Source: a bacterium (GTDB taxonomy: Bacteria; Gemmatimonadota; Gemmatimonadetes; Longimicrobiales; RSA9). From it: a stretch of DNA of 51,571 bases. Location: positions 1 through 51,571 of the forward strand of contig QGVH01000025.1 in the NCBI GenBank assembly GCA_003242735.1, read 5' to 3'. The notes under the pieces are model-generated. The model had not been told where the DNA came from. It did not search any database and worked only from the letters and a program-made list of their open reading frames with translations. Numbering within the stretch: the stretch's first letter is position 1; each line of letters opens with the position of its first letter. This document shows positions 32,823 through 42,064 of this stretch, in pieces. The position numbers and the translations under genes were made by a program.

Positions 32823-34529
32823 TCAATCGTCCCCTTGCGCGGTTTGCCGGGTCGGCTCTGCGGGCTGCGCGGGCGCGGCGCCGTGTCGTGGCGCGTCTGC
32901 GCGCGCCGGCCGCCGCCACGTCACGCGTGGGCGTTCCGCCGCGCGAGGCGCGTGTGGCGCTCCCGCCTTCAGCACCTGCGCCACGTGCTCGCCGCACCGC
33001 AGCCCGTGTGCGGCGATGGTGAGGCTGGGGTTCACCGCGCCGGACGTGGGCATGAAGCTGGCGTCCGCGACGTAGAGGTTCTCGAGCCCGCGGAACCGGC
33101 CCCATTCATCGAGCGGCGAGGTCGTGGGGTCGAGGCCGATGCGCAGGGTGCCGGCGGCGTGGGAGAACGTGCGGATGCGGTGCACGTAGAACCAGCGTGC
33201 GCCTGCGCGCCAGAGGATGCGCCGGGCAACGCGGATCAGTGCGCGGCGTGCGGCGAGATCCCGTTCCGTGTAGCGGTGCGTGATGACGAGGCGTGGCAGC
33301 CCGAGGCGGTCGCGGTCGTCCGGGTCGATGGTGACGCGGTTCTCCGGGCGTGGCTGGTCGGCGGCGATCACGAGCAGCCCGGTCAGGTGCTCGACCATGG
33401 GCGCGATCAGCTTGCCGAGGCCGGCGGGCGCGCGTTCCCGCACGAGGGCGAGCGGCGGCGTCGAGAGCTGCTGGATCGCGCCCAGCGGGCCCTGCGGCTC
33501 CGCGATGGACGGGTGTCCGAAGTAGTAGTCGTGGATGCCGAGCTGCTTGTGGAACACGCGCTCCGGGTTCGGTCGCCGCGGGAAGACGCCGTAGACGATG
33601 GCGTTGCAGTGGCGCATGAGGTAGCGGCCCACGGCATCGCGCGCGGGGTTGAAGCGCTCCAACCCGGACGCGAGCACCAGGTGTGGCGATGCGAGCGCGC
33701 CGGCGGCGAGGATGACGGCGCGGGCGCGGTGGACGACGCGCTCGCCCGACGGCTCGCGCACGCACTCGACGCCCGTGATGCGGCCGTGCTCGGCGATGAG
33801 CCGGACGGCCGCGGTGTGCGTCTCGAGCACGAGACCGCGAGCGAGGAGTGGGGGGAGGACCGCGGTCGCGATGTCGTTCTTGGCGCCGATGGCGCAGGCG
33901 AAGCCATCGCAGGTCGTGCACGCCACGCAGGGTGCGCGGCCGCCGTCGTCGCCGTAATGGATGGCGAGGGGCAGGCGGAACGGCGTGAGGCCGAGGGAGC
34001 GCGCGGCGTGTTCGATGCGGCGGGACGCCGGAGCGAGCGGCGCAGGCCGCTGCACGTACCCGGTGCTGCGGAACGGCTCCGTCGGGTCCACGCCCGCCTC
34101 GCCCGCCACGCCGAGGATCTGCTCCGCGCGCGCGTAGTACGGCTCGAGGTCGGCGTAGCGGTAGGGCCATGCAGCGCGCGAGTCGCCGACGATGACCGGG
34201 TCGGGATCGAGGTCGCGCTCGCGCAGCCGGAGCGAGACGCCGCCGTAGAAGACGGAGAGCCCGCCCACGCAGTGGCACGGCCGGACCAGCTCGCCGTCGC
34301 CGCCGGCGAGCACGCGGTAGGGCGGCGCGGAGGCGACGTACGGCGTGAGCTCCCACACGCCTTCCGGCTCCCAATTGGTTGGCCCACGTTCGACCCAGCC
34401 GCCGCGTTCGACCATGAGCACGCGCAGGCCTGCCGAGACGACCGCGTGCGCGGCCATGGCGCCGCCGAAGCCGCTGCCGATCACCAGCACGTCCCAGTCC
34501 TGGCGCGTGGATGTCTCGCCTCCGCCCAT
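32823..34529 (-). CDS. GMC-family FAD-dependent oxidoreductase
   Basis: A 568-residue flavoenzyme. The dinucleotide-binding motif is VLVIGSGFGGAMAAHAV with ERGGW at its end (residues about 14-50). Family regions visible include HCVGGLSVFYGGVSLR, VVHRARAVILAAGALASPHLVLASG and the C-terminal FRGLENLYVADASFMPTSGAVNPSLTI block split over 480-510, with His/Asn for catalysis. It resembles cholesterol oxidase/choline dehydrogenase relatives that oxidise alcohols. Start ATG 34529 was chosen because the Rossmann motif then sits at the usual distance; an ATG at 34595 adds 22 residues. First gene of the three-gene operon. Confidence 0.87.
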   Translation of the reverse strand: MGGGETSTRQDWDVLVIGSGFGGAMAAHAVVSAGLRVLMVERGGWVERGPTNWEPEGVWELTPYVASAPPYRVLAGGDGELVRPCHCVGGLSVFYGGVSLRLRERDLDPDPVIVGDSRAAWPYRYADLEPYYARAEQILGVAGEAGVDPTEPFRSTGYVQRPAPLAPASRRIEHAARSLGLTPFRLPLAIHYGDDGGRAPCVACTTCDGFACAIGAKNDIATAVLPPLLARGLVLETHTAAVRLIAEHGRITGVECVREPSGERVVHRARAVILAAGALASPHLVLASGLERFNPARDAVGRYLMRHCNAIVYGVFPRRPNPERVFHKQLGIHDYYFGHPSIAEPQGPLGAIQQLSTPPLALVRERAPAGLGKLIAPMVEHLTGLLVIAADQPRPENRVTIDPDDRDRLGLPRLVITHRYTERDLAARRALIRVARRILWRAGARWFYVHRIRTFSHAAGTLRIGLDPTTSPLDEWGRFRGLENLYVADASFMPTSGAVNPSLTIAAHGLRCGEHVAQVLKAGAPHAPRAAERPRVTWRRPARADAPRHGAAPAQPAEPTRQTAQGDD

Positions 34530-35225
34530 CCACCGCACTCCCACCGCCCTGGTGTCCGCGCGCGCCCACCCTGCGGCCGCGGGCGCCTGGCTCACGCGCT
34601 GGAGGGAGCAAGTCGCGGGCCGGAGGCGTGTGGAAGGGCGGAGCGAGAGGCGGAGCGGCGGTCGCTGCTCGGGCGAGCGGCACGGCGGAAGGTTCCGCCG
34701 TGAGTGGGGCGCCGCGTGGAAGCGCTACGGGCGGCCGCAGCGGCCGAGCGCCGTGCAGCCGGATTCGCTGTGCAGCCGGAAGCGCGGACGAGGATCGAGA
34801 GAAGAGGTGGACCCCGGCGTCGAACCGTGTGCGGATCGCGGCATCCGCGGACGTGACCGGCGCCACGCCGCCGTGCAGCCCGAAGGCGCCTCGCCCTGCG
34901 GCGCACCGAGGAGGCTCGCGCCGGCCCGGGTCAGGAACCGGATGGGGCCGGATACGTAGCCGCACGCGATCCCGACTTCGCTCTTGGAGATGCTCCTGCG
35001 AGGGCCCGCAAACACCCGGCTTCGCCGCCTTGACGCGCGGTCCCGGCTGGCCGCTGGAGACGCTACTCCGGTGGCCGAGCGATTGCGGGCGTGGGACTCG
35101 GACCTCACGAGCGGCGCGCGCGACCCGCAGGCCGGAACCGGGCGACGACCCGAAGGGGTACTCCCGGCGACGAGCGGGCGCCGCCCCTCGTCGTCCACCA
35201 ACGTGACGCGGCAAGGATCGTCCCG
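34530..35225. other. 696-base divergent intergenic region
   Basis: Between the GMC gene (minus) and msrA (plus). Open frames exist on both strands but all are Arg/Pro/Ser-rich with no signal, domain or ribosome site that stands out. I see no clear promoter with both hexamers and no repeats. The length is unusual for this compact window. Confidence 0.45.
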
Positions 35226-35780
35226 ATGAACGAACCGGGCAAGCCGAAGACCGAAACCGCCACGCTGGCCGGCGGATGCTTCTGGTGTCTCGAGGCGGTG
35301 TTCCTCGAGCTACGCGGCGTGCTGGGCGTGCAGTCCGGCTACGCCGGCGGCCACGTGCCGAACCCCACGTACGAGCAGGTCTGCACCGGCACGACCGGCC
35401 ATGCGGAGGTCGTGCAGGTCGAGTTCGATCCGGAAGAGATCTCGTACCGCGACCTGCTGCAGGTCTTCTTCGCCATCCACGACCCCACCACCCCGAACCG
35501 TCAGGGGCCGGACGTCGGCCCGCAGTACCGCTCCGCGATCTTCTATCACTCGGAGGAGCAGAAGCGGATCGCGGAGGAGGTGATCGCGGAGCTGGAGGCG
35601 GAGAAGATCTGGGACGCGCCGATCGTGACCGAGGTCGCGCCGCTGAACGCGTTCTACCCTGCCGAGGAGTACCACCGCAACTACTACCGGCTGCACCCGG
35701 AGCAGGCGTACTGCCGCATGGTGATCGGGCCGAAGCTGGCGAAGTTCAGGAAGCAGTTCACGGATCGGTTGAAGCGGTGA
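35226..35780 (+). CDS. msrA: peptide methionine sulfoxide reductase A
   Basis: A 184-residue enzyme that reduces methionine-S-sulfoxide in proteins. The catalytic motif [11 protein letters not shown] places the nucleophile at C18 and a second Cys at C21; the usual resolving Cys is represented by C169 in [11 protein letters not shown] near the end. Other family blocks are [52 protein letters not shown] and [12 protein letters not shown]. Length is standard and there is no MsrB fusion. It is not part of an evident operon. It fits the oxidative-stress content elsewhere in the window. Confidence 0.96.
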   Translation: MNEPGKPKTETATLAGGCFWCLEAVFLELRGVLGVQSGYAGGHVPNPTYEQVCTGTTGHAEVVQVEFDPEEISYRDLLQVFFAIHDPTTPNRQGPDVGPQYRSAIFYHSEEQKRIAEEVIAELEAEKIWDAPIVTEVAPLNAFYPAEEYHRNYYRLHPEQAYCRMVIGPKLAKFRKQFTDRLKR

Positions 35781-36788
35781 TGCCGCCTCGAGTGGAGGGG
35801 CGGAGCCTGCCGCGGGGGACCCTCCCCGCTCGTGCGCCCGGCGCTCGGCGCTCGTGTACCGGTGGGGGGCGCCTGGCTGGGAGGACCCGACCGGGGACGG
35901 CCCCGGGCGCGAGGGGCCGCGCGCCATGCCACGACCGCAAGACGGGGCGCGGCGAAGACGGCCCCGGGCGCGAGGGGCCGCGCGGATTCGTGGGGTGGGA
36001 CCGTCCGCGCGGATCAGGTTCTGGATCGCGAGAGGAGGGCGCCGCGCGCGCCTGGCGTGTGACGAACCGGGGCGCCGGCTGCCGGCGTGAAGGTCAGCGG
36101 GCCGCGCGCGTGGCGCGGGAGAAAGCTCGTCCGTTGGGTGCTGCACATAGCGAGGGGGGCCACGCATGGGGCGGGAGGCCTCGCCTTCCCTGGCCTCCGC
36201 GTTGAAGAGGCGGGCGCGCGCGTGGCGCCGGAACCACCCTCTATGAGGCAGCGGTGCGGGCGAGGGGCTCCCTCGCGGGCGGCGCGGGAACGAGCGTTTC
36301 CGGGAGCGCGCCACGGACGCTGAGCCCCCGCGTCGACGTCAAGGCGTCGAGGTCTGCGCGGCAGCGCACCCCGGACGCCAGGCCCCCGCGTCGCGGTGCG
36401 GCAAACTTCCGTACTCGTGCAGCCGGTCCGCCGGTGTATGGGGACTTGACCGTCCTGACGGCGGCCGAGGCCCATGCATCCGGTGTACCCGCCTCGTGCC
36501 CGGTGAACTTTGCCGTGCCCCACGCGGCCAACGTCCGCGGCGCCGCGCCGCGCGGGGGTCGTGTGCGGGACTTTGCCGCGCCTGCTCGGGTCGCCCATGC
36601 GCCGCCTCCCCGCGCGTTGCTCGCCGCGACCGCGCTTGCCGCGGCGGCGCGTGCCGTGGAGATTGGGCGGCGCGACGCGTGGCGGCCCGCCGCACGGTGC
36701 GGGCGGCCCGCTGCGCGGCGTGGCCGGCCCGCCGGACGACGCGCCTGGCCTGCCGCGTACGAGTATGGACTCCGGCCCGAGGCGAAGC
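35781..36788. other. 1-kb GC-rich region without a supported gene
   Basis: Between msrA and serB. All frames, including a 258-codon minus-strand frame (36014-36790), have the Arg/Pro/Gly composition of non-coding GC-rich DNA and no motif. It holds the 28-base direct repeat listed separately and, from 36314, a pair of near-identical 22-base stretches about 58 bases apart. A loose motif recurs at 36444, 36507 and 36570 with a 63-base period. A structured RNA is possible. Confidence 0.5.
35896..35984. repeat. 28-base exact direct repeat, hairpin-forming
   Basis: Positions 35896-35923 and 35957-35984 are identical, 61 bases apart. Each copy contains GGCCCC and GGGGCC around an 8-base loop, so each can fold into a small hairpin, like REP elements. 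Only two copies occur in the window. Confidence 0.75.
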
Positions 36789-37448
36789 ATGCGCTCGGAA
36801 CCCCGATACAGGACCGTCCTCTTCGATTGCGACTCGACGCTCTCGACCCTCGAGGGTGTGGACGAACTCGCGCGGAACCATCCCGAGGTCCATGCGCTGA
36901 CCGAGGCCGCGATGCGGGGCGAGGTGCCGCTGGAGGAGGTGTACGGCCGGCGGCTCGGGATCGTGCGGCCGTCCCGCGCGGCGGTGGAGGCGCTCGGGCA
37001 GCGCTACGTCGAGACGATGGTGCCGGGCGCGCGGGAGACCGTGCGCGCGTTGCTGGACGCGGGCGTGCGGGTGCGGGTGATCAGCGGCGGGCTTCGCCCG
37101 GCGGTCGTGGTGCTGGCGCGGGAGTTGGGGATCGCGGACGACGACGTCGCCGCCGTAGACGTGTACTTCTCCGCCGATGGCGCGTACGCCGGCTATGACG
37201 CCTCCTCCCCGCTGGCGCGTTCCGGCGGCAAGCGTGCGGTGGTGGAGGGGTGGCTGCCGGAGCTGCCGCGGCCGATTCTCATGGTCGGGGACGGCGCGAC
37301 GGACCTCGAGGTGAAGGACGTGGTGGACCGGTTCGTCGCGTTCGCGGGCGTGGTGGCGCGCCCCGCGGTGGTCGCGGCGGCGGACGAGGTCATTCGGGAG
37401 TTCTCGTTGCTGCCGCTGCTCGAGCTGGTGTTCGGGCGGAGGGAGTGA
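36789..37448 (+). CDS. serB: phosphoserine phosphatase-like HAD hydrolase
   Basis: A 219-residue HAD-family phosphatase that would make serine from phosphoserine. Motif I is LFDCDSTL (D13 nucleophile, D15 acid; the usual form is D-x-D-S-T), motif II VRVISGGLRPAV (Ser), the motif III Lys is in SGGKRAV and motif IV is MVGDGATDLEV. The helical cap follows motif I as in SerB. The ATG at 36789 is preceded by GAGGCGAAGC; an upstream ATG at 36765 lacks a ribosome site. The aminotransferase and serA downstream complete the serine pathway. Confidence 0.9.
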   Translation: MRSEPRYRTVLFDCDSTLSTLEGVDELARNHPEVHALTEAAMRGEVPLEEVYGRRLGIVRPSRAAVEALGQRYVETMVPGARETVRALLDAGVRVRVISGGLRPAVVVLARELGIADDDVAAVDVYFSADGAYAGYDASSPLARSGGKRAVVEGWLPELPRPILMVGDGATDLEVKDVVDRFVAFAGVVARPAVVAAADEVIREFSLLPLLELVFGRRE

Positions 37449-37533
37449 GGGGCGGGCGAGGGCGGTCGCGCCGCCCCGGCCTCGCCCCGGAAGCCCGGGT
37501 GGGTGGCCCGCCGCCCGCATTTCGATTGTCACG

Positions 37534-37610
37534 GGGGTGGCACGTCCCGCCGCGCAGCGGGTACCACCCCTCCTGGCGCCGCCCGAGGGTGGGGCGGGGC
37601 CCTTTTCTTC
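37534..37610 (+). promoter_or_regulatory. attenuator-like leader before the aminotransferase
   Basis: In the 187 bases between serB and the aminotransferase, three stems compete. Stem 1: 37534-37540 with 37564-37570 (7 of 7), enclosing 37546-37550 with 37557-37561. Stem 3: about 37575-37584 with 37592-37601, followed by TTTTCTTC (37603-37610), resembles an intrinsic terminator. Stem 2: 37564-37569 with 37587-37592 would break both. So formation of stem 2 could prevent termination. The ligand or sensing event is unknown; a full T-box or known riboswitch is not evident. Confidence 0.5.
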
Positions 37611-37635
37611 GTCTCAGCCAATGACCGGAGCGACG

Positions 37636-38757
37636 ATGCCAGAGACCGCTACAGCCCCGAAAGTCGAGCTCCCGCCGTTCGGCCGGTTCTTCCTGCCCGG
37701 GCCGACGGAGGTGCTGCCAGAGGTGCTCGAGGCGCAGGTCGGCCCGATGATCGGCCACCGTGGCCCGGACCTCCAGAAGCTGATGGCCCGCATCCAGCCG
37801 GGCCTCCAGGATGTCTTCCGGACCCGCCGCCCCGTCTACGTCTCCGCCTCTTCCGCGACCGGCCTGATGGAAGCCGCGATCCGGAACGGCGTGCGCCGCA
37901 AGGTGCTGTGCCTGGTGAACGGCGCCTTCAGCGAGCGGTTCTTCAAGATCGCCCGCGCCTGCGGCCTGGAGGCGGACGCCCTGGAGGTGCCGTGGGGCGA
38001 GGCGCACACGCCCGACATGCTCGAGGACGCGCTGCGCGGCAAGGACTATGACGCGGTCACCGTGGTGCACTGCGAGACCTCGACGGGCGTGCTGAACCCG
38101 ATCGCGGACCTGGCGCGGGTGGCGCACGCCGCGGGCGATGTCGCCATCCTCGTGGACTGCGTGAGCAGCCTCGCGGGCGCGCCGGTGCTCGCGGACGAGT
38201 GGGGCCTGGACTTCGCACTGGCGGGCTCGCAGAAGTGCCTGGCCATTCCGCCGGGGCTGGCGGTCGGCGTCGCGCAGGAGCACATGCTGGAGCGCGCGGC
38301 GGCGAAGAAGGACCGCGGCGTCTACTTCGACTTCCTCGAGTTCGAGCGCAACCTCGAGAAGGGTGAGACGCCCAACACGCCGGCGGTGTCGCTGCTCTAC
38401 GCGTTGGCGGTGCAGCTCGACCGGATCCGCGCCGAGACCATGGAGGCGCGCTGGGCGCGGCACGAAGCAATGGCGCGCCGGACCTGGCAATGGGTGGACG
38501 AGATGCGCGACCGCGGCATCGAGCTGAGCATCCTCGCCCGTGAGGGCTACCGCTCGCCGACGGTCACGACGATCCGCCCGCCCGCGGGCTGGACCGGGCC
38601 GAAGCTGGCCGCGGCGCTGCGCGAACGCGGCTACACCATCGCGACGGGCTACGGAAAGATGAAGGAGGAGACGTTCCGCATCGGCCACATGGGCGATCAC
38701 ACCGTGGCCGAGCTGGAGGAGCTGTTGGGTGTGATCGAGGAGGTGCTGGCCCGGTGA
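37636..38757 (+). CDS. class V aminotransferase (serine/alanine-glyoxylate type)
   Basis: A 373-residue pyridoxal-phosphate enzyme. The cofactor Lys is K200 in LAGSQKCLAIPPG, D174 in ILVDCVSSLAG holds the ring nitrogen, and HCETSTGVLNP (145-155) is the substrate-carboxylate region. Other landmarks are FLPGPTEVLPEV and IGHRGPDLQKL. Its closest known relatives are serine-pyruvate/alanine-glyoxylate aminotransferases, used as phosphoserine aminotransferase in several lineages; here the position between serB and serA supports that role. ATG 37636 has GGAG five bases upstream; ATG 37621 is an alternative. Its stop overlaps the serA start (GTGA). Confidence 0.92.
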   Translation: MPETATAPKVELPPFGRFFLPGPTEVLPEVLEAQVGPMIGHRGPDLQKLMARIQPGLQDVFRTRRPVYVSASSATGLMEAAIRNGVRRKVLCLVNGAFSERFFKIARACGLEADALEVPWGEAHTPDMLEDALRGKDYDAVTVVHCETSTGVLNPIADLARVAHAAGDVAILVDCVSSLAGAPVLADEWGLDFALAGSQKCLAIPPGLAVGVAQEHMLERAAAKKDRGVYFDFLEFERNLEKGETPNTPAVSLLYALAVQLDRIRAETMEARWARHEAMARRTWQWVDEMRDRGIELSILAREGYRSPTVTTIRPPAGWTGPKLAAALRERGYTIATGYGKMKEETFRIGHMGDHTVAELEELLGVIEEVLAR

Positions 38758-40427
38758 CTCCGGAGACGGCGACCGCCACGGACACGGCGGCTCGGGACGA
38801 GGCCCGGGCCGGCACGGAACCGGAGCAGGGCCCGGTGTTCCGTGTTCTCATCGCGGATGCGATCTCGGCCGAAGGCCTCGCGCCGCTCCACGCGGACGGC
38901 CGCTTCGAGCTCGTCCAGCGCACCGGCCTCAAGGGCGAGGAGCTGGCCGCGGCGCTGGAGGACTGCGATGCGGTCATCGTGCGCAGCTCGACGCGCATCA
39001 CCGCGGAAGCGCTGTCCCGCGCCAAGCGGCTGAAGGTGATCGGCCGCGCCGGCGTGGGTGTGGACAACATCGATGTCGCCGCCGCGACGGAGCGCGGCAT
39101 CGCGGTGCTGAACGCGCCGTCCGGCAACACGATCTCCGCCGCGGAGCTGACGTTCGCCCTGCTGCTTGCCGCGGTCCGGCGCGTCCCGGCCGCGGACCGC
39201 AGCATGCGCGCCGGCGAGTGGGACCGGAAGTCGTTCAACGGCATCGAGCTCTACGGCAAGACGCTCGGGCTCATCGGCGCTGGCCGCATCGGCGGCGAGG
39301 TGGCGCGGCGGGCGCGGGCGTTCGGCATGCGCGTCATCGCCTACGACCCGTACATCAACGAGGAGCGCGCCCGGGCGCTGGACCTCGAACTGTTGCCGCT
39401 GGACGAGGTGCTGGGGCGCGCCGACATCGTCTCGCTCCACGTGCCGCTCACGGAGACGACCGCCGGGCTGATCGGCAAGCGCGAGCTCGCGCTGCTCCGG
39501 CCCGGCGCGTTCCTGGTGAACGCGGCGCGGGGCGGCGTGGTGGACGAGCAGGCGCTGTACGAGGCGCTGGTCGAGGGCCGGCTCGCGGGCGCGGCGCTCG
39601 ACGTGTACGAGCAGGAGCCGCTGCCGCCGGACCATCCGCTGCGCAAGCTGGACAACGTGGTGCTGACGCCGCACCTCGGCGCGGCGACGCGCGAGGCGCA
39701 GCAGAACGTGGCGATCGAGATCGCGGAGGCGGTACGCGCGGCGCTGGTCGAGGGCGACCTCTCGCATGCGCTCAACGCGCCCGCCATCGGCGGCGAGGAG
39801 ATGCGCCGGCTGCGGCCGCTGCTGGACCTGGCCACTCGGCTGGGCCGGCTCGCGGCGGCGCTGGTGGACGGCCCCATCCAGCGCGTCGAGGTGCGGTACG
39901 GCGGCTCGGCCGAGAAGCCGCTCCAGCCGCTCAGCGCGTCCGCGCTGGTGGGCGTGCTGGCGGACGCGGTCGGTCCGGGCGCGGTCAACTTCGTCAACGC
40001 GCTGCACCTGGCCGCCGCGCGCGGCATCCCGGTCAAGCAGATCCGCCTCGGCTCCTACGGGCCGTATTCCGAGTACGTGGATCTCCGGCTCGAGGGCGCA
40101 GGCGGCGAGACGCGGGTCGCGGGCGCGCTGCTCGCCCCGGACTACCCGCGTGTGGTCCGGATCGGCGACTACCACGTGGACATCGTGCCGCGCGGCTCGC
40201 TGGTCGTGCTGCGCAACCGCGACGTGCCCGGCGTGATCGGCCGTGTGGGCACCGTGCTCGGCAACGCGGGCATCAACATCGCCGAGTACCACCAGTCGCG
40301 TCTCGAAGCCGGCGGCACCGCACTCGCCGCGATCGGCGTGGACGGCAAGCTCAGCGTGGAGGTGATGGAGGCGCTGCGCGCGCTGCCGGAGGTGTACGAC
40401 GTTCGGCAGGTGCAACTGGGGGAGTAG
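38754..40427 (+). CDS. serA: D-3-phosphoglycerate dehydrogenase
   Basis: A 557-residue NAD-dependent enzyme that begins serine synthesis from 3-phosphoglycerate. Domains: substrate/NAD domains 30-345 with GLIGAGRIGGEVARRARA, active-site Arg in NAARGGVVDEQ, Glu in the next segment and His in TPHLGAATREA; then the intervening ASB domain (about 350-475) and a C-terminal ACT domain (RDVPGVIGRVGTVLGNAGINIA) for allosteric control by serine. This is the long (type with ASB plus ACT) form, 25-30 residues longer than usual because of a Thr/Ala/Glu-rich N-terminus. Start GTG 38754 overlaps the aminotransferase stop. A strong terminator follows. Confidence 0.96.
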   Translation: MTPETATATDTAARDEARAGTEPEQGPVFRVLIADAISAEGLAPLHADGRFELVQRTGLKGEELAAALEDCDAVIVRSSTRITAEALSRAKRLKVIGRAGVGVDNIDVAAATERGIAVLNAPSGNTISAAELTFALLLAAVRRVPAADRSMRAGEWDRKSFNGIELYGKTLGLIGAGRIGGEVARRARAFGMRVIAYDPYINEERARALDLELLPLDEVLGRADIVSLHVPLTETTAGLIGKRELALLRPGAFLVNAARGGVVDEQALYEALVEGRLAGAALDVYEQEPLPPDHPLRKLDNVVLTPHLGAATREAQQNVAIEIAEAVRAALVEGDLSHALNAPAIGGEEMRRLRPLLDLATRLGRLAAALVDGPIQRVEVRYGGSAEKPLQPLSASALVGVLADAVGPGAVNFVNALHLAAARGIPVKQIRLGSYGPYSEYVDLRLEGAGGETRVAGALLAPDYPRVVRIGDYHVDIVPRGSLVVLRNRDVPGVIGRVGTVLGNAGINIAEYHQSRLEAGGTALAAIGVDGKLSVEVMEALRALPEVYDVRQVQLGE

Positions 40428-40500
40428 CCGTCGAGCGACACGACATCCCGCGCAGGCCGGTGTTCGGCCGGCCGTTCCTCGATACACGATCCAAGCTCGG

Positions 40501-40540
40501 CGCCGGACGGCCAATGCTGGCCGTCCGGCGCTGCTTTTTT
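40501..40540 (+). terminator. intrinsic terminator of the serine operon
   Basis: A perfect 13-base stem (40501-40513 with 40518-40530), ATGC loop and, after CTGC, six T at 40535-40540. It ends 110 bases after serA. Confidence 0.93.
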
Positions 40541-40602
40541 CGGGCGTCAGCCTCACGAGTCGCGGGGGACGGGAGTCGCGGCTCGGGATCGCCGCAACTC
40601 TC

Positions 40603-40641
40603 TTGACAGACCCGCAGGGGATCATCGAATTCTGCGATTCG
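40603..40641 (+). promoter_or_regulatory. TTGACA promoter of a decayed propeller gene
   Basis: TTGACA at 40603-40608 and a weak -10 (TCGAAT, 40625-40630, 16-base spacer). A short dyad CGAAT (40626-40630) and ATTCG (40637-40641) spans a 6-base centre. It lies about 100 bases upstream of the GTG of the propeller relic, whose ribosome site GGAGG is intact. Confidence 0.5.
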
Positions 40642-40711
40642 GGCGAACCGTACAGGGCCCCGCAGAACGTCGGGGACCGGCGTCGATACCTCGTGGAACC
40701 GGAGGCGTCTC

Positions 40712-41993
40712 GTGGCGGACGGTGCGCATCTCCGGTCCGGTCGGCGTTTCCCGCACCGCTCGGCGATCGGCGTACTCCTCGGCGTCGTTCTCGGCTCGGT
40801 CCAGGCGTGTGAGGCGCCGGAGCTCAGCGCGTAGCGTGCTCGATCGGCGGTGGCGCCGCGACCTGCGTCGGTCAGGCTGGTCCGGACGGTGGGCGGCGCA
40901 GCGGAGGAGGGCAGAGTCGTGCTGACCAGCGCTTGGCGTGCTGCGGCGTCGCCGTCGGGGAAGCTCGCCGTCGTGGATCGGAGCGAGGGGAGCGGGGTTC
41001 TCCTCGGTCCCGAAGGCCGGTTGATCGCGACGGTGGGCTCGAGGGGCGGCGGGTCCAGGACGGTTCCGCGATCCGTGGGAGGTCGGATTTCTGGGCGATT
41101 CGCTCCTCTGGGTAGCGGACGGCGCTTCTGGCCGGATCTCGTTCTTCGACGCCGAGGGCCGGTTCGTCAGGCGTCTGCACAGGCCGTGGCAGCAGATCCC
41201 GGGCGGCCCGTGGTCGGCCAGAGGGAACTGGGTGGTCGGCGGCCACGCGGTCGTCGGGTTCGCGTTGCGGCCTGAGGCGCGTGAGCGGGAGCCGGATCCT
41301 CCAATGCCGGTGGTGTTTCCGGGACAGCGCCGGGACGCTGCGGGTCCTGGATCGGCTCGAGGTGGCCGGCCCGACCGGCATGCGGATGACCTCGAGCACC
41401 GGCCTGTACACGACCACGACGCAGCCGATCGAGGCCTGACCGATCATCGGTGTGGAGGCCGGGGGCGAGTGGCTCTACGGGGTGGACCGCAGGCCGGCGA
41501 CGACGGAAGCCGGGACGATCGGGATCGTCCGCTACGACGCGTCTGGAGGCGTGTTGGGGCGCATTGCCATTCCGTACAAGTCCGTGCCTGTGAACCGGGC
41601 CGCGTTGCGGCGGTTTGCCGAAGCGTACGCATCGGCGGTCACAGAGAACGCTCCACCGTGGTACGGGACGATCTCGACCGACGCGGTCATGAGGGCCCTC
41701 TCGATACCGCGCAAACCCCGCCGGTCAGCCATGCTTCGGCGGACGCGGACGGGTTCTGGCTGGCAAGGGAGTACGCTCCGGTCCCTGGAGCGGACAGCCG
41801 GCGTCGACGGGAGCGCTACGATCTCCAGGGGAACCTGGTCGCGAGCGTCGAGCTCCCTCCCGGAGTCGCGCCGCTCGCCGCCGTGCGGCAGACGCTGTTC
41901 GGCTCGCGCGTCGACTCGCTCACCGTGCCGGAGCTGCAGAGGTACGACGTCGTCCTGAGCGGCAGCGATCGCAGGGGCCGCACATTGAAGTGA
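40712..41993 (+). pseudogene. six-bladed beta-propeller lipoprotein gene, decayed
   Basis: GTG 40712 follows GGAGGCGTCT and encodes a lipoprotein-like start (hydrophobic VLLGVVLGSVQAC) that stops after 40 codons at TAG 40832. Beyond the stop, propeller blade sequences continue in alternating frames: SGKLAVVDRSEGSGVLLGPE (frame of 40850), FLGDSLLWVADGASGRISFF (frame of 41052), RVLDRLEVAGPTGM ending at an in-frame TGA near 41439, then WLYGVDRRPATTEAGTIGIV (frame of 41452), and finally SADADGFWLAREYAPVPGAD and GNLVASVELPPGVAPL to TGA 41991. At least one early stop, one mid-gene stop and several shifts. The family repeats a W/F-x-x-D-G-x-x-W-V motif used for surface binding; role unknown. Confidence 0.82.
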
Positions 41994-42064
41994 ACACGGT
42001 CCGTCGCCGCCGCTGCCAGAGTCGCTGAAGGCCACATCCCGGAACGAGAGCGTGCGGCTTCGCG

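Noticed and set aside
34725..35201. 158-codon minus-strand gene upstream of msrA
   Set aside because: Ser/Arg/Pro-rich with no hydrophobic core, motif or start signal; probably shadow coding.
35896..35984. CRISPR array
   Set aside because: Only two repeat copies, very GC-rich spacing, and no cas genes in the window.
36014..36790. 258-codon minus-strand gene
   Set aside because: Composition is that of GC-rich non-coding DNA, no domain or ribosome site, and it overlaps the serB start region.
37534..37610. Canonical T-box leader
   Set aside because: GGGTGGCAC resembles part of the T-box motif, but the full ACCGCG core, stem I and specifier loop are missing and the leader is too short.
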